A stretch of 64,000 nt of DNA. Origin: Spirochaeta isovalerica (lineage in GTDB: Bacteria; Spirochaetota; Spirochaetia; DSM-2461). The translations under genes and the position numbers were made by a program. This document shows, in pieces, positions 1 to 8,462 of the stretch. Where the stretch lies: positions 124,001 to 188,000 of the forward strand of contig NZ_JACHGJ010000007.1 in the NCBI RefSeq assembly GCF_014207565.1. Reading direction: 5' to 3'. Within the stretch, counting starts at the first letter, position 1; every line of letters begins with the position of its first letter. Under the pieces are notes generated by a model. That model was given only the letters and a program-made list of their open reading frames with translations, ran no database searches and was not told the DNA's origin.

Positions 1-871
1 ACATTTCCACGAAATCGGCACCGGACATTTTAAAGAAAGTTACACCGGCTTCACCTGATACGGCTCTGGCCAGAAGGGTCTTACCGGTCCCGGGAGGGCC
101 GACCAGGAGAACGCCTTTGGGAATTTTCCCTCCGATCTCCGTATATTTTTTCGGATTCTTCAGAAAGTCGACAACTTCAACCAGTTCATCTTTTGATTCT
201 TCACACCCCGCCACATCATCAAAACGGGTATGAAGATCTTCCTCGGCGACGATTTTGGCGTTGTTCTGACCGAAACTCATTACATTGTTTCCGCCCATAT
301 TTCCCATTCGCCGGAAGATGAACCGCCAGACGACAAGAAGCAGAAGAAGAGGGACAATCCAGCTGAGCAATATCTCCACAAAGTAATTGCGCTGCTCGTG
401 CTCGGCAAAATACTCCACGCCCAGTTCATCGAGGAGCGGAACAAATGAGGGATCATTCAACGGGACCGTACTATAAACATTTCCCGAAAGGTTATCGTTA
501 CTCCGGGAAAGAGATCCGGTAATGGAGTTGACCAGATCGGTCTCATATTCACTGCTGGTTTTGGTGTAGCCGGTATAGAGCGACGGTGTCAGCTTTACGC
601 GTACAATCTCGCCCGCTTCGATTTTCTCTTTAAAAGTGCTGTAATCGATAGACGTTTCAGGCGATCTCACAAGAAACATATTTAAAATAGCCAGAACGGC
701 TATAACGAGAAGGAAATACCAGAGAGAAAAGCGGTATTTCCCCTGCTTCATCTTTTTCATTTTTTTATCGAGATTTTCCGAACTCAGTTCTTTCCTGGCT
801 TTATCCCACCAGTTATCCGGTTCTTTCCGGGAACTATCGTTCTTGTTATCATTTTTCTCAAAATTATCCAT
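1..871 (-). CDS. ftsH: ATP-dependent zinc metalloprotease FtsH, N-terminal part (cut by window edge)
   Basis: Membrane-anchored AAA+ protease that degrades membrane and regulatory proteins. Only the first ~290 codons are present; the rest of the AAA domain and the HEXXH protease domain lie beyond base 1. Visible in order: a charged cytoplasmic extension of ~45 residues, a first membrane segment (about 47-68), a periplasmic domain, a second membrane segment (about 160-180), and the AAA start with Walker A GPPGTGKT near residue 258. Many FtsH proteins begin almost directly with the first membrane helix, so the extension is long. The ATG at 871 is preceded by GAGGA at a normal distance. It lies downstream of topA on the same strand, with two hairpins between them. 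Confidence 0.95.
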   Translation of the reverse strand, partial: MDNFEKNDNKNDSSRKEPDNWWDKARKELSSENLDKKMKKMKQGKYRFSLWYFLLVIAVLAILNMFLVRSPETSIDYSTFKEKIEAGEIVRVKLTPSLYTGYTKTSSEYETDLVNSITGSLSRSNDNLSGNVYSTVPLNDPSFVPLLDELGVEYFAEHEQRNYFVEILLSWIVPLLLLLVVWRFIFRRMGNMGGNNVMSFGQNNAKIVAEEDLHTRFDDVAGCEESKDELVEVVDFLKNPKKYTEIGGKIPKGVLLVGPPGTGKTLLARAVSGEAGVTFFKMSGADFVEM

Positions 872-998
872 AAATTCCTCAGTTATTGTAAACATATCAG
901 AAAAAGACCACCCCATAAACCCCGGTAGAAAAGGGCCTAATCACAGCGGCAAAACCGATATTGTCTTTTTTAAAGTAGAAATAAACCCCTATAAAGTA

Positions 999-1035
999 AA
1001 GGGAATAATTACATGGAGACTGTAATTATTCCCTT
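999..1035 (-). terminator. Long perfect hairpin downstream of topA
   Basis: AAGGGAATAATTACA and its exact complement form a 15-bp stem with a 7-nt loop, 36 bp past the topA stop codon. On the minus strand it is followed by TTTACTTTA, a weak U tract. A second AT-only hairpin (AATATTAA, 6-nt loop, TTAATATT) lies at 1044-1065. Together they probably end or stabilise the topA transcript before ftsH. Confidence 0.55.
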
Positions 1036-1071
1036 GAAAATCAAATATTAACAAATTTTAATATTGCAGAG

Positions 1072-3468
1072 CTATGATTCCTTCTTCTCCTCTCCGGGAA
1101 GAGGCTTGGCATTGCGGCACTTGGGAAAAGCACTGCAGGCCAGAAAGGGTCCACGGCGTCCCATTTTAACGACCATTTCGGAACCGCATTTTTCGCAGAT
1201 TTCGCCGCTGACATCGGGAACTTCGACGACGTTACCGTCCTTGTCGATAGGCATGGTGTGTTTGCAATCGGGGTAGCCGGTACAGGCGAGAAAAAAACCG
1301 GTCCGTCCGGCTTTTACCGCCATGGGCTTTCCGCACTTGCTACAGGTGCGCTCGATTTTCGGCATTTCAACAGGCTTTCCCTCTTTATCGGCGGAAAGAG
1401 TTGTCTTACACTCTGGATAACCTGTACAGGCATAGAACTTTTTACCATAGCGCGATGTTTTCAGAATCATCGGTTTGCCGCATTCGGGGCAGTCGACGTC
1501 CACAGCTTCGACAGAACCGTCTTCATCTTCATCGACTTCGCCGCCGGGCATGGGCAGAAGCCCCTTACATTCAGGATAATTCTTACAGCCGAGAAAAGCT
1601 CCCGATTTGGAGTAGCGAATGACGAGAGAGCCTCCGCAGACCGGACAGGTCTCCTCGCCTTCATAATCCCGCCCTTTAAGCGGTTCGGCTTTTTCCATGG
1701 CTTCATCGAGCCGGTCGACAAAAGGTTTGTAGAACTCATCAATGACTTTGACCCAGTCCTTATCGCCCTGTTCAACCTTATCGAGATCCTCTTCCATTCC
1801 GGCCGTAAACTTCAAATCCATAATATTGGTGAAGTTATTGAGAAGAATGTCATTGACAGCCATACCGAGCTCAGTCGCGTGAAAAGCTCTCTTCTCAATC
1901 CGGACATATCCTCTTTCCCTGATCGTCTTGATGATCGGCGCATAGGTTGAAGGACGTCCGATCCCCTCTTTTTCCATAGCCTTGACCAGGCTGGCTTCGG
2001 AATACCGGGCCGGCGGCTTGGTAAACTGCTGCGTCTCCTGAAGGTTTTCCAGAACGAGAGCGGCACCGGCTTCCAGCGCGGGAAGCTTCTGATATTTATC
2101 TTCCTCTTTACCCTTCTGATCCGCCTTGTTTTCCCCGACCAGCACTGTGTATCCGTCGAATATTTCCACGCGGCCTTTGGCCTCGAAGATTCCTTTATCG
2201 GCGGAAATGGTAATGGTTGTAATATCGTATTCAGCGGGATTCATCTGCGAAGCGACAAAACGCTGCCAGATCAGTTCGTAGAGCCGGAACTGGTCTTTAT
2301 CGAGATAGGGCTTCACATCCTCCGGCCTGTTGGCAACGGAAGAAGGCCTGATCGCCTCATGGGCTTCCTGGGCATTTTTCTTCGAAGAGTAGACATTGGC
2401 TTTCGCCGGAAGGTACTTCTCTCCGTAGGTATCGCTTATATAGTTTCTCACTTCCTCAATCGCCTCGGGAGCGATATTGGTAGAGTCTGTTCTCATATAG
2501 GTTATAAGACCGGTCAGGCCGCTTTCGAGCTCGATCCCTTCATAGAGCTTCTGGGCTACGGACATGGTCTTTGTCGTACCGAATCCGAGCTTCGTGCTGG
2601 CTGCCTGCTGCATGGTCGAAGTGATAAAAGGAGCACCGGCTTTACCTTTGGTCCGCTTTTTATCTACAGAGTCGACAGAGTAATCGGCTTTTCTGAGAAT
2701 ATCGGCGATTTCCTTTACCGGTTTCTCGCTCTGTGCAAAAGCTGAACCGAGGGCGAATTTCTTTCCGTCCCATTTTTTCAGGGCGGCTTCAAACGTATCG
2801 GACTTTTTACCTTCGGGGTGAACGGTCGCGCTGATCCTCCAGAATTCCTCGGGGACAAATGCGGCGATCTCACGCTCTCTTTCCACAACCATTCTCACAG
2901 CAACGGACTGAACCCGTCCCGCGCTGAGATTCTTGGCGACTTTTTTCCAGAGGAAAGGAGAGAGGCTGAATCCCACTAGCCTGTCGAGAACCCTTCGTCC
3001 CTGCTGGGCGTGAACGCGATCCATATTGATATCGCCGGGGTGTTCGATAGCGTCCTGAACGGCTTTTTTGGTTACTGCGGTATAAGTAACCCTTTTGACC
3101 GGTTTCTCCGTTTCGCCGATAATTTCTTTCAGATGCCAGGCAATGGCTTCCCCTTCCCGGTCGGGGTCGGGAGCCAGATAGATTTCATCCGCTTCCGAGG
3201 CAGCTTTCTGCAGCTCCTTTACGGTCTTTTCCTTACCTTTGATAATTGTATATTCCGGGTGGTAATTATTCTCGATATCTATTCCGAAAGCTTTCTTTCC
3301 GCGTCCGCTTTTCAGATCCCTGATATGACCTACCGAAGCTTTTACTGAAAAATCCCTTCCGAGAATTTTCTTTATGGTTTTTGCTTTCGCCGGACTTTCC
3401 ACGATAAGAAGCTTTTTAACTTTCTTAGTTTTTTTTGTTGTTTTGGAAGCAGTTTCTGCCACATGCAT
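1072..3468 (-). CDS. topA: DNA topoisomerase I (type IA)
   Basis: Relaxes negative supercoils by cutting one strand through a 5'-phosphotyrosine link. The N-terminal Toprim domain (KKLLIVESPAKAKTIKKILG) follows a Lys/Thr-rich leader. The catalytic Tyr lies in GLITYMRTDS, about two fifths along the protein. The last ~200 residues hold four C4 zinc ribbons, each with CxxCG and CxxYPxC-type halves (the last reads CSAFPKC). Length (798 aa) is normal for the family. The ATG at 3468 sits directly against GGAG. The GTG two codons later (3462) has better spacing from that Shine-Dalgarno and may be the real start. It diverges from the FAD oxidoreductase gene. Confidence 0.97.
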   Translation of the reverse strand: MHVAETASKTTKKTKKVKKLLIVESPAKAKTIKKILGRDFSVKASVGHIRDLKSGRGKKAFGIDIENNYHPEYTIIKGKEKTVKELQKAASEADEIYLAPDPDREGEAIAWHLKEIIGETEKPVKRVTYTAVTKKAVQDAIEHPGDINMDRVHAQQGRRVLDRLVGFSLSPFLWKKVAKNLSAGRVQSVAVRMVVEREREIAAFVPEEFWRISATVHPEGKKSDTFEAALKKWDGKKFALGSAFAQSEKPVKEIADILRKADYSVDSVDKKRTKGKAGAPFITSTMQQAASTKLGFGTTKTMSVAQKLYEGIELESGLTGLITYMRTDSTNIAPEAIEEVRNYISDTYGEKYLPAKANVYSSKKNAQEAHEAIRPSSVANRPEDVKPYLDKDQFRLYELIWQRFVASQMNPAEYDITTITISADKGIFEAKGRVEIFDGYTVLVGENKADQKGKEEDKYQKLPALEAGAALVLENLQETQQFTKPPARYSEASLVKAMEKEGIGRPSTYAPIIKTIRERGYVRIEKRAFHATELGMAVNDILLNNFTNIMDLKFTAGMEEDLDKVEQGDKDWVKVIDEFYKPFVDRLDEAMEKAEPLKGRDYEGEETCPVCGGSLVIRYSKSGAFLGCKNYPECKGLLPMPGGEVDEDEDGSVEAVDVDCPECGKPMILKTSRYGKKFYACTGYPECKTTLSADKEGKPVEMPKIERTCSKCGKPMAVKAGRTGFFLACTGYPDCKHTMPIDKDGNVVEVPDVSGEICEKCGSEMVVKMGRRGPFLACSAFPKCRNAKPLPGEEKKES

Positions 3469-3608
3469 CTCCAGAAATTGATTGAGGATAGATTTTCCCC
3501 ATTTAAAAATGAATTGTTAAACAAGGATTTTAATGTTGTCAAGTTAATTTTACCCGTTTCTTCGCGTAAAACTTGTATACCCTCATTATATACAGTAGTC
3601 TCTGATCT

Positions 3609-5138
3609 ATGGGATTTCGAGAAATATCGCTGAAAATGCCGACAGATTTTTCAGAGGAAGCGCTGGAGAAAGCTATATCGCGCTCTCTGAAAATCCGGGG
3701 CTTTACCTATAGAATAGAAAAGAAAAGCCTCGACGCGCGAAAGAAGGAAAACATACACTGGGTTGTGAAAGCAGCTGTATCCTCACCGGAACTGAAAGGG
3801 GGAGAAGAGCCGCTTCTCCCGGCGCTGGTAATTCCCTTCAGGGAAAGAGATAAAAGGATTGCCGTTATAGGCGCCGGCCCGGCCGGGTTCTTTGCCGCCT
3901 ATGCCCTTCAGAAAGCCGGTTTTAAAGTTTCGCTTATAGAAAGGGGAAAAGATGTAGCCGCCCGGAAAAGGGATATAGATTCCTTTGAAAAATCAGGCCA
4001 TTTCATCAGCGAAAGCAACTATGCCTTCGGTGAGGGAGGAGCCGGAACGTTTTCCGACGGGAAGCTGACCAGCCGGACAAAAAAAATATCTTCAGAAAAG
4101 AACTTTATTTTACAGACATACATAGAAGCGGGCGCTCCCGGAGAGATCGCTTACATGACTCACCCCCATCTGGGAAGCGATAATCTTCTCAGGATTACGG
4201 CCAATCTCCGGAAGATGTTTGAATCGGCAGGCGGCAGGATTCTCTTTGAATGCAGAGCCGATGATATGACCCTTTCCGGGAAAAAAGTTACGGCAGTTGA
4301 GACAACGGCAGGACCGATAGATGCCGACTATTTACTCTTCGCAACCGGGCACTCGTCCTATGAAACTTACCGTTTTCTTATAAGGAAGGGAATCGGTTAC
4401 AGGAACAAAAACTTTGCCATAGGATCAAGGGTCGAACACCCCCAGGCCCTTATAAATGAAGCACAGTGGGGCTGCACTTCTTTGAAAGGGGTTAAAGCCG
4501 CGGAATACCGGTTGACCGATTCACCGCGAGAGGGAATTCCTGTGTATAGTTTCTGCATGTGCCCCGGCGGAAAGATCGTACCGGCGGCTCCCTACGGGGA
4601 TGTGAATATCGTTAACGGAATGAGTCTTTACGAAAGGAATTCCCCCTTTGCCAACGCCGCCATTGTTGCGGGCATCAATCTGGAGAAACATCTCGGGAGA
4701 GAAACCGACCCTCTGGAATCTCTCGAATGGCTCGAACAGCTGGAAAAATCCTTTTTCCAAGGAGATTATCGCGCTCCCGCTTCCACAATTGCCGACTTCC
4801 TTGCAGGTAAAGGCGGTAGCGCTATCGGGGCGACCAGTTATCCTCTGGGCCTACGGGAAACGAACCTGGCCGCCATGCTTCCCGGAACCGTTAGCGAAGC
4901 GATGAAACGGGGACTGACCGATTTCTCCCGCAAACTGAAAGGCTTCGAAAAGGGAATTATCATGGGTCTGGAGAGCAAGACCTCGGCTGCCCTGCAGGTC
5001 CTCCGCGACCGGGACGGACTGGCTGAGGGATTTGAAAACCTCTATATCTGCGGAGAAGGCAGCGGGTATGCCGGAGGGATAATCAGTTCGGCGGCCGACG
5101 GATTGAGAGCGGCGCTGTCAATTATCGGGAAGGAATAA
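3609..5138 (+). CDS. FAD-dependent oxidoreductase (COG2509-type)
   Basis: A 509-aa flavoprotein of the family often annotated as uncharacterised FAD-dependent dehydrogenase. A ~75-residue N-terminal domain precedes the Rossmann FAD motif VIGAGPAGFFAAYAL (residue ~85) and the following IERG. A second block, AFGEGGAGTFSDGKL, is typical of the family. The C-terminal FAD site reads YICGEGSGYAGGIISSAADG. The electron acceptor and substrate are unknown for the family, so no pathway is assigned. It is a single gene, divergent from topA and convergent with the rRNA methyltransferase gene; a hairpin lies at its stop codon. Confidence 0.85.
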   Translation: MGFREISLKMPTDFSEEALEKAISRSLKIRGFTYRIEKKSLDARKKENIHWVVKAAVSSPELKGGEEPLLPALVIPFRERDKRIAVIGAGPAGFFAAYALQKAGFKVSLIERGKDVAARKRDIDSFEKSGHFISESNYAFGEGGAGTFSDGKLTSRTKKISSEKNFILQTYIEAGAPGEIAYMTHPHLGSDNLLRITANLRKMFESAGGRILFECRADDMTLSGKKVTAVETTAGPIDADYLLFATGHSSYETYRFLIRKGIGYRNKNFAIGSRVEHPQALINEAQWGCTSLKGVKAAEYRLTDSPREGIPVYSFCMCPGGKIVPAAPYGDVNIVNGMSLYERNSPFANAAIVAGINLEKHLGRETDPLESLEWLEQLEKSFFQGDYRAPASTIADFLAGKGGSAIGATSYPLGLRETNLAAMLPGTVSEAMKRGLTDFSRKLKGFEKGIIMGLESKTSAALQVLRDRDGLAEGFENLYICGEGSGYAGGIISSAADGLRAALSIIGKE

Positions 5139-5155
5139 GCTCGGAGCCTTATTCC
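5132..5155 (+). terminator. Hairpin between convergent genes
   Basis: GGAATAAG and CTTATTCC form an 8-bp stem that includes the stop codon of the FAD oxidoreductase gene. GTCTTTTT follows on the plus strand, so it probably terminates that gene, and possibly the opposing operon as well. Confidence 0.6.
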
Positions 5156-5166
5156 CGACGGTCTTT

Positions 5167-6366
5167 TTACTTCACAGCCCGGATAATGGCGAATTTTTTA
5201 TTCGTCCTGAAAACAGAAACCTTTGAAAATAGCCTGCCCAGGCTTTTTTCATATCCCAGATGCCTGTTGGCGATAACAAAAAGCTCCCCGCCCCTCTTCA
5301 GCACTTCGCGGCTTTGGGAAAACATTTTCAAAGCCGTTGAGGTACTCAGGCTGTGGTTATCGTGAAAGGGAGGGTTGCAGAGGACCAGGTCGGCCTGATC
5401 GGGCTCGACGCCTTCAAGCCCGTCGGTCACCATAAATTCAGCTCTGTCTCCATAATCGTTTCTTTCAAAAGACTCCCGGGCCGACCGGACAGCCAGCCGC
5501 GATTCATCGGTACAGAGAAATGAGGCTTCCGGCCAGAGTTCCGCGGCTTTCAGCGCGAGGACGCCGTCACCACATGCCACATCGACAATCCTCTGGGGAA
5601 CCGAAGCCGGTTCGGGCATATTCCCGATCATAAAAGCCGAACCGGGATCGAGCCGCCCGAATGCGAACAGATTGGGATAATTCACCAGGGTCGATGAAAG
5701 ACCTTCCGGTTTGTATTCAACAGGGAAGGTTTCGCCGGCAGATGATCCGTCGGGATTTCGGGCCGGGCTTTTCTCCGGAGAGCCTTCTGTATGAGTAAGG
5801 GTTTCCCTTTCAGTCCTTGAAACGGATCCCTCCACCAGCCTGGCTTTCTTCCAGGCAAGCGAGGTCTTTGCGCCCGGCAGAAAGCTCTCGAAAAGAGAGA
5901 CTGTAGACCTGTGAATATTCCGAGCCATATCTCCGGCCAGGATCTTTGTTCCCTCGGGCAGTTGACGACTCAGCCTCTGCAGGATGAATTCGAGAAAATT
6001 CAGGCTTTTGGGGTTTTTCAACAGAACCAGATCAATGGAGCCGGGGAGATGATCTTCAGGAGAGAGAAAAACAACAGTATTTTCATCAATCCCGTTCTCC
6101 CGGAGGTTGCGTCTGATGTGTTTCTCTGCGCAAAAAGAATCGTTCCAGCAGTAGACCTTGAACTTTCCTGTCAGGGGAACTGTCAACGCGCCGAAGCTAT
6201 CATTCACAATAAGGAGATGACTCCCCTCTTCCGTTCCGTCTTCACTCATCTTTTCAAGCATATACTGATCGGCGCTGTTCCAGGCCTGCAGAGAGCGGTT
6301 CCGCTCTTCAGGACCGCGGGACAGAGTCAGTGATCCGTAAGCCGATTCGAAGAGGATCTGATCCAT
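5167..6366 (-). CDS. Class I SAM rRNA guanine-N2 methyltransferase, RlmG/RsmC-like
   Basis: 399 aa. The C-terminal half is a Rossmann methyltransferase: SAM-binding IVDVACGDGVLALKAAE (about residue 260) and the catalytic LVLCNPPFHDNHS. NPPF-type motifs mark N2-guanine (and N6-adenine) methylation. The end (FVIANRHLGYEKSLGRLF, then KKFAIIRA) matches the RlmG/RsmC type. The N-terminal half resembles the degenerate methyltransferase-like domain those enzymes carry for RNA binding. Whether the target is 23S (RlmG) or 16S (RsmC) rRNA cannot be decided from sequence alone. Its ATG directly abuts the stop codon of the upstream DNA methylase, so the two are translationally linked. Confidence 0.8.
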   Translation of the reverse strand: MDQILFESAYGSLTLSRGPEERNRSLQAWNSADQYMLEKMSEDGTEEGSHLLIVNDSFGALTVPLTGKFKVYCWNDSFCAEKHIRRNLRENGIDENTVVFLSPEDHLPGSIDLVLLKNPKSLNFLEFILQRLSRQLPEGTKILAGDMARNIHRSTVSLFESFLPGAKTSLAWKKARLVEGSVSRTERETLTHTEGSPEKSPARNPDGSSAGETFPVEYKPEGLSSTLVNYPNLFAFGRLDPGSAFMIGNMPEPASVPQRIVDVACGDGVLALKAAELWPEASFLCTDESRLAVRSARESFERNDYGDRAEFMVTDGLEGVEPDQADLVLCNPPFHDNHSLSTSTALKMFSQSREVLKRGGELFVIANRHLGYEKSLGRLFSKVSVFRTNKKFAIIRAVK

Positions 6367-8070
6367 CTATCCCCGGAACCTCATAGCGGCAATGGACTTT
6401 ATAGACGCAAGCCCTTCGCTCAAAGAACCAAAAACCTTGTTTTCATCAGCGATCAGACGTTCTAACTCCCTGGCTGTTTCCTCAAATAGTTCACGGTATT
6501 TTTTAAAGGCGAATTTCCGCACGACCTGAAGGAGACGTCTACCATAGCGGTTTCTCATTTTCTCTTCCCGGCTCTGCCGCATGAGATTTATCAGAACGCG
6601 GGCCTCTTCCTGATTGTCGCCGCAAAGCGAGTCTTCCAGAAGGGAGAACAGGGTTTCGAGTTGTCTGTCTGATAGAACTTCCAGAGTCTCAGTTGAAGGC
6701 ATATCCCTGAAAACATAATACTCCCGGGTTCCCAGGAGAAATGATCCGTCCTGACTGGGCGAGAGGTCGACCGATTGATTGCGGCAGGGAAAATTTGTCT
6801 TCATTTTCTCCGGATGGAAAGGCCGTCTGAGCAGCGTTATCAGCTTCCGCTCGAGCAGAAAGCGCTCAACCTTCTTCCGGTCGCTTTTCCCCGGTTTTTC
6901 CTTTCGGTCCAGAACGAGGAGCAGCTCCATATTGTAGTTCTGCCGACTCAGGCTCTGTTTTCCGCCGCGGTAGAGAATGTAGTCGCGGCAGTAGAGTTCC
7001 GTCCGCCCCTGATTCTCCATAATATCGTAGAGCTCTCCGAAGGGGATTATCCCCTCGGTGTTGTAACTGAGCATGATATAGCGCGAATCAATGGAGTCCA
7101 GAAGTCCCGAAAAGGCTCCGGGGGCATCCTTCCGGTAACAGAAAGGGCTGCGGGTCTGGATCCAGTCTTTCCTTATTCCCGCTTTCTCCACAAAGCGGCC
7201 GTCGTCTTTCCTGTCTCCCGAAACAGGCGGTTTGTCCCAGAGAGCCACTGTATTGAGCATAAAATAGTTACTGCCGTACTGATGGCTGTTGTAGGGAGGA
7301 TCGAGATAGGTCATATGGGAACTGTTTTGCGAAACGAAATCCGCAGCATCCAGGTTTTCGATAATCATTTTTTCAGAAGAATCAACGAGATGGGGGATTT
7401 CCATCTCCATAGGGGCCAGAATCCGGGTCAGAGCGTCCTTGCCGTGCCCCCCGAACCCCTTGTGGCAGGCTTTGAAAACGCCCGATGTATTGGCATGGGT
7501 CGACACCTCGTAGAGAAGGCTGGCCAGAAGAATGTATTTCTCCTTCAATTGCTTTTCATCGAGATCCCAACCGCTATACCTCTCCTCGATCCAGGTCCTG
7601 GCCCGGTCGATAAAAAGGGCGTTTTCCGTCGTGTAGAAGAGTCGCTCGGTATGGTAGTCGGCTTCTTCGGTGTTTTCCGGAGCGTAATGCCGACTGATAT
7701 AGGGATCGGAAGGTTCGCCGTCAAGGTGATTGATCTCACGGAAGACCTTCTCCACCCCTCCGTACTCTCCGAAGAGGTTTTTCAGGTCGCTTTTATTGAT
7801 ACCGATATAGCAGCTGTTGACGATTTTCGAATAGGGTTCCCAGTCGTTGGCCAGTACGGAGTAACCCATTTTTCTTGCCAGTCTGGCCACGGCGCCGCTT
7901 CCCGCGAAGGGATCGGAAAAAACGGTCCTGTCTCCTTTATTTTCCAGAGAGGAAAACACAGTCCCGAGAAAACCGAGAAGAGAACGCTTGTTGCCGATAT
8001 AAGCAATCAGCTGTTTCGTAAGGTAGGGATCAGTCTCCTTCTCCTCACTGACGGGAATAGGATGCCACAT
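6367..8070 (-). CDS. D12-class N6-adenine DNA methyltransferase with long C-terminal extension
   Basis: Has the Dam/D12 layout: LIAYIGNKRSLL near the N-terminus, the SAM motif FSDPFAGSGAVARLARKMG, and the catalytic YLDPPYNSHQYGSNYF. Typical D12 enzymes are ~280 aa. This one is ~567 aa, with an unrecognised, partly charged helical C-terminal region after the methylase core. The ATG at 8070 (MWHPIPVS) is chosen. The frame opens further up to 8142, but that would overlap queD by 98 bp; the chosen start leaves a 26-bp overlap. It lies in an operon queD - this gene - RlmG-like gene. No restriction endonuclease is next to it, so it looks like an orphan methylase. Confidence 0.85.
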   Translation of the reverse strand: MWHPIPVSEEKETDPYLTKQLIAYIGNKRSLLGFLGTVFSSLENKGDRTVFSDPFAGSGAVARLARKMGYSVLANDWEPYSKIVNSCYIGINKSDLKNLFGEYGGVEKVFREINHLDGEPSDPYISRHYAPENTEEADYHTERLFYTTENALFIDRARTWIEERYSGWDLDEKQLKEKYILLASLLYEVSTHANTSGVFKACHKGFGGHGKDALTRILAPMEMEIPHLVDSSEKMIIENLDAADFVSQNSSHMTYLDPPYNSHQYGSNYFMLNTVALWDKPPVSGDRKDDGRFVEKAGIRKDWIQTRSPFCYRKDAPGAFSGLLDSIDSRYIMLSYNTEGIIPFGELYDIMENQGRTELYCRDYILYRGGKQSLSRQNYNMELLLVLDRKEKPGKSDRKKVERFLLERKLITLLRRPFHPEKMKTNFPCRNQSVDLSPSQDGSFLLGTREYYVFRDMPSTETLEVLSDRQLETLFSLLEDSLCGDNQEEARVLINLMRQSREEKMRNRYGRRLLQVVRKFAFKKYRELFEETARELERLIADENKVFGSLSEGLASIKSIAAMRFRG

Positions 8071-8416
8071 GTTTTTCAGTTTCAAAGACTTCGACCAGAG
8101 ACAGAGCTGCCGGTTCGATGTCGAGGCGTTTCTCCATTTCAATAAAAATATATTCAGCTATGCGCTCGGCGCTGGGATTACCATCGGAAAAGAAGGGGAC
8201 ATCATTGAGATTGCAGTGATCAAGCTCCTTAAAAACATCCTTTAAAGCGCTTTTAAGAATTCCGAAATCGCAGAGCATCCCCCCCTCATCGAGTTCGGTC
8301 CCCTTTACGGTGACTCTTACTTTATAATTATGGCCGTGAAGATTCTCACATTTGCCGTGAAAATTTACCAGAAAATGGGCTGCGGCGAACCACTCTTCCA
8401 CCCTTGCTGTGTACAT
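8045..8416 (-). CDS. queD: 6-carboxy-5,6,7,8-tetrahydropterin synthase / PTPS family
   Basis: A 123-aa enzyme of the 6-pyruvoyl-tetrahydropterin synthase fold. It acts on dihydroneopterin triphosphate in the early steps of 7-deazaguanine (queuosine) synthesis. Zinc ligands are AAAHFL and CENLHGHNYKV; the latter is the Cx3HGH arrangement seen in QueD. LCDFGILK and ELDHCNLND are also conserved. The gene is first in an operon, overlaps the DNA methylase start, and diverges from murE with only 46 bp between start codons. queC, queE and queF are not in this window. Confidence 0.9.
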   Translation of the reverse strand: MYTARVEEWFAAAHFLVNFHGKCENLHGHNYKVRVTVKGTELDEGGMLCDFGILKSALKDVFKELDHCNLNDVPFFSDGNPSAERIAEYIFIEMEKRLDIEPAALSLVEVFETEKHVASYSRQ

Positions 8417-8462
8417 GAATTCCTCACTTGAAGAAAATTTATACTATTGATACCATAGGCCA

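Noticed and set aside
1258-1950. 230-codon open frame opposite topA
   Set aside because: Antisense to the conserved zinc-ribbon region of topoisomerase I.
6367-8142. Longer DNA methylase starting at 8142
   Set aside because: It would overlap queD by 98 bp and add residues with no family match; the ATG at 8070 begins near the conserved core.
6775-8145. 456-codon open frame on the plus strand opposite the DNA methylase
   Set aside because: It is antisense to a clear methyltransferase with conserved motifs and has no recognisable protein features; it arises from codon bias on the other strand.
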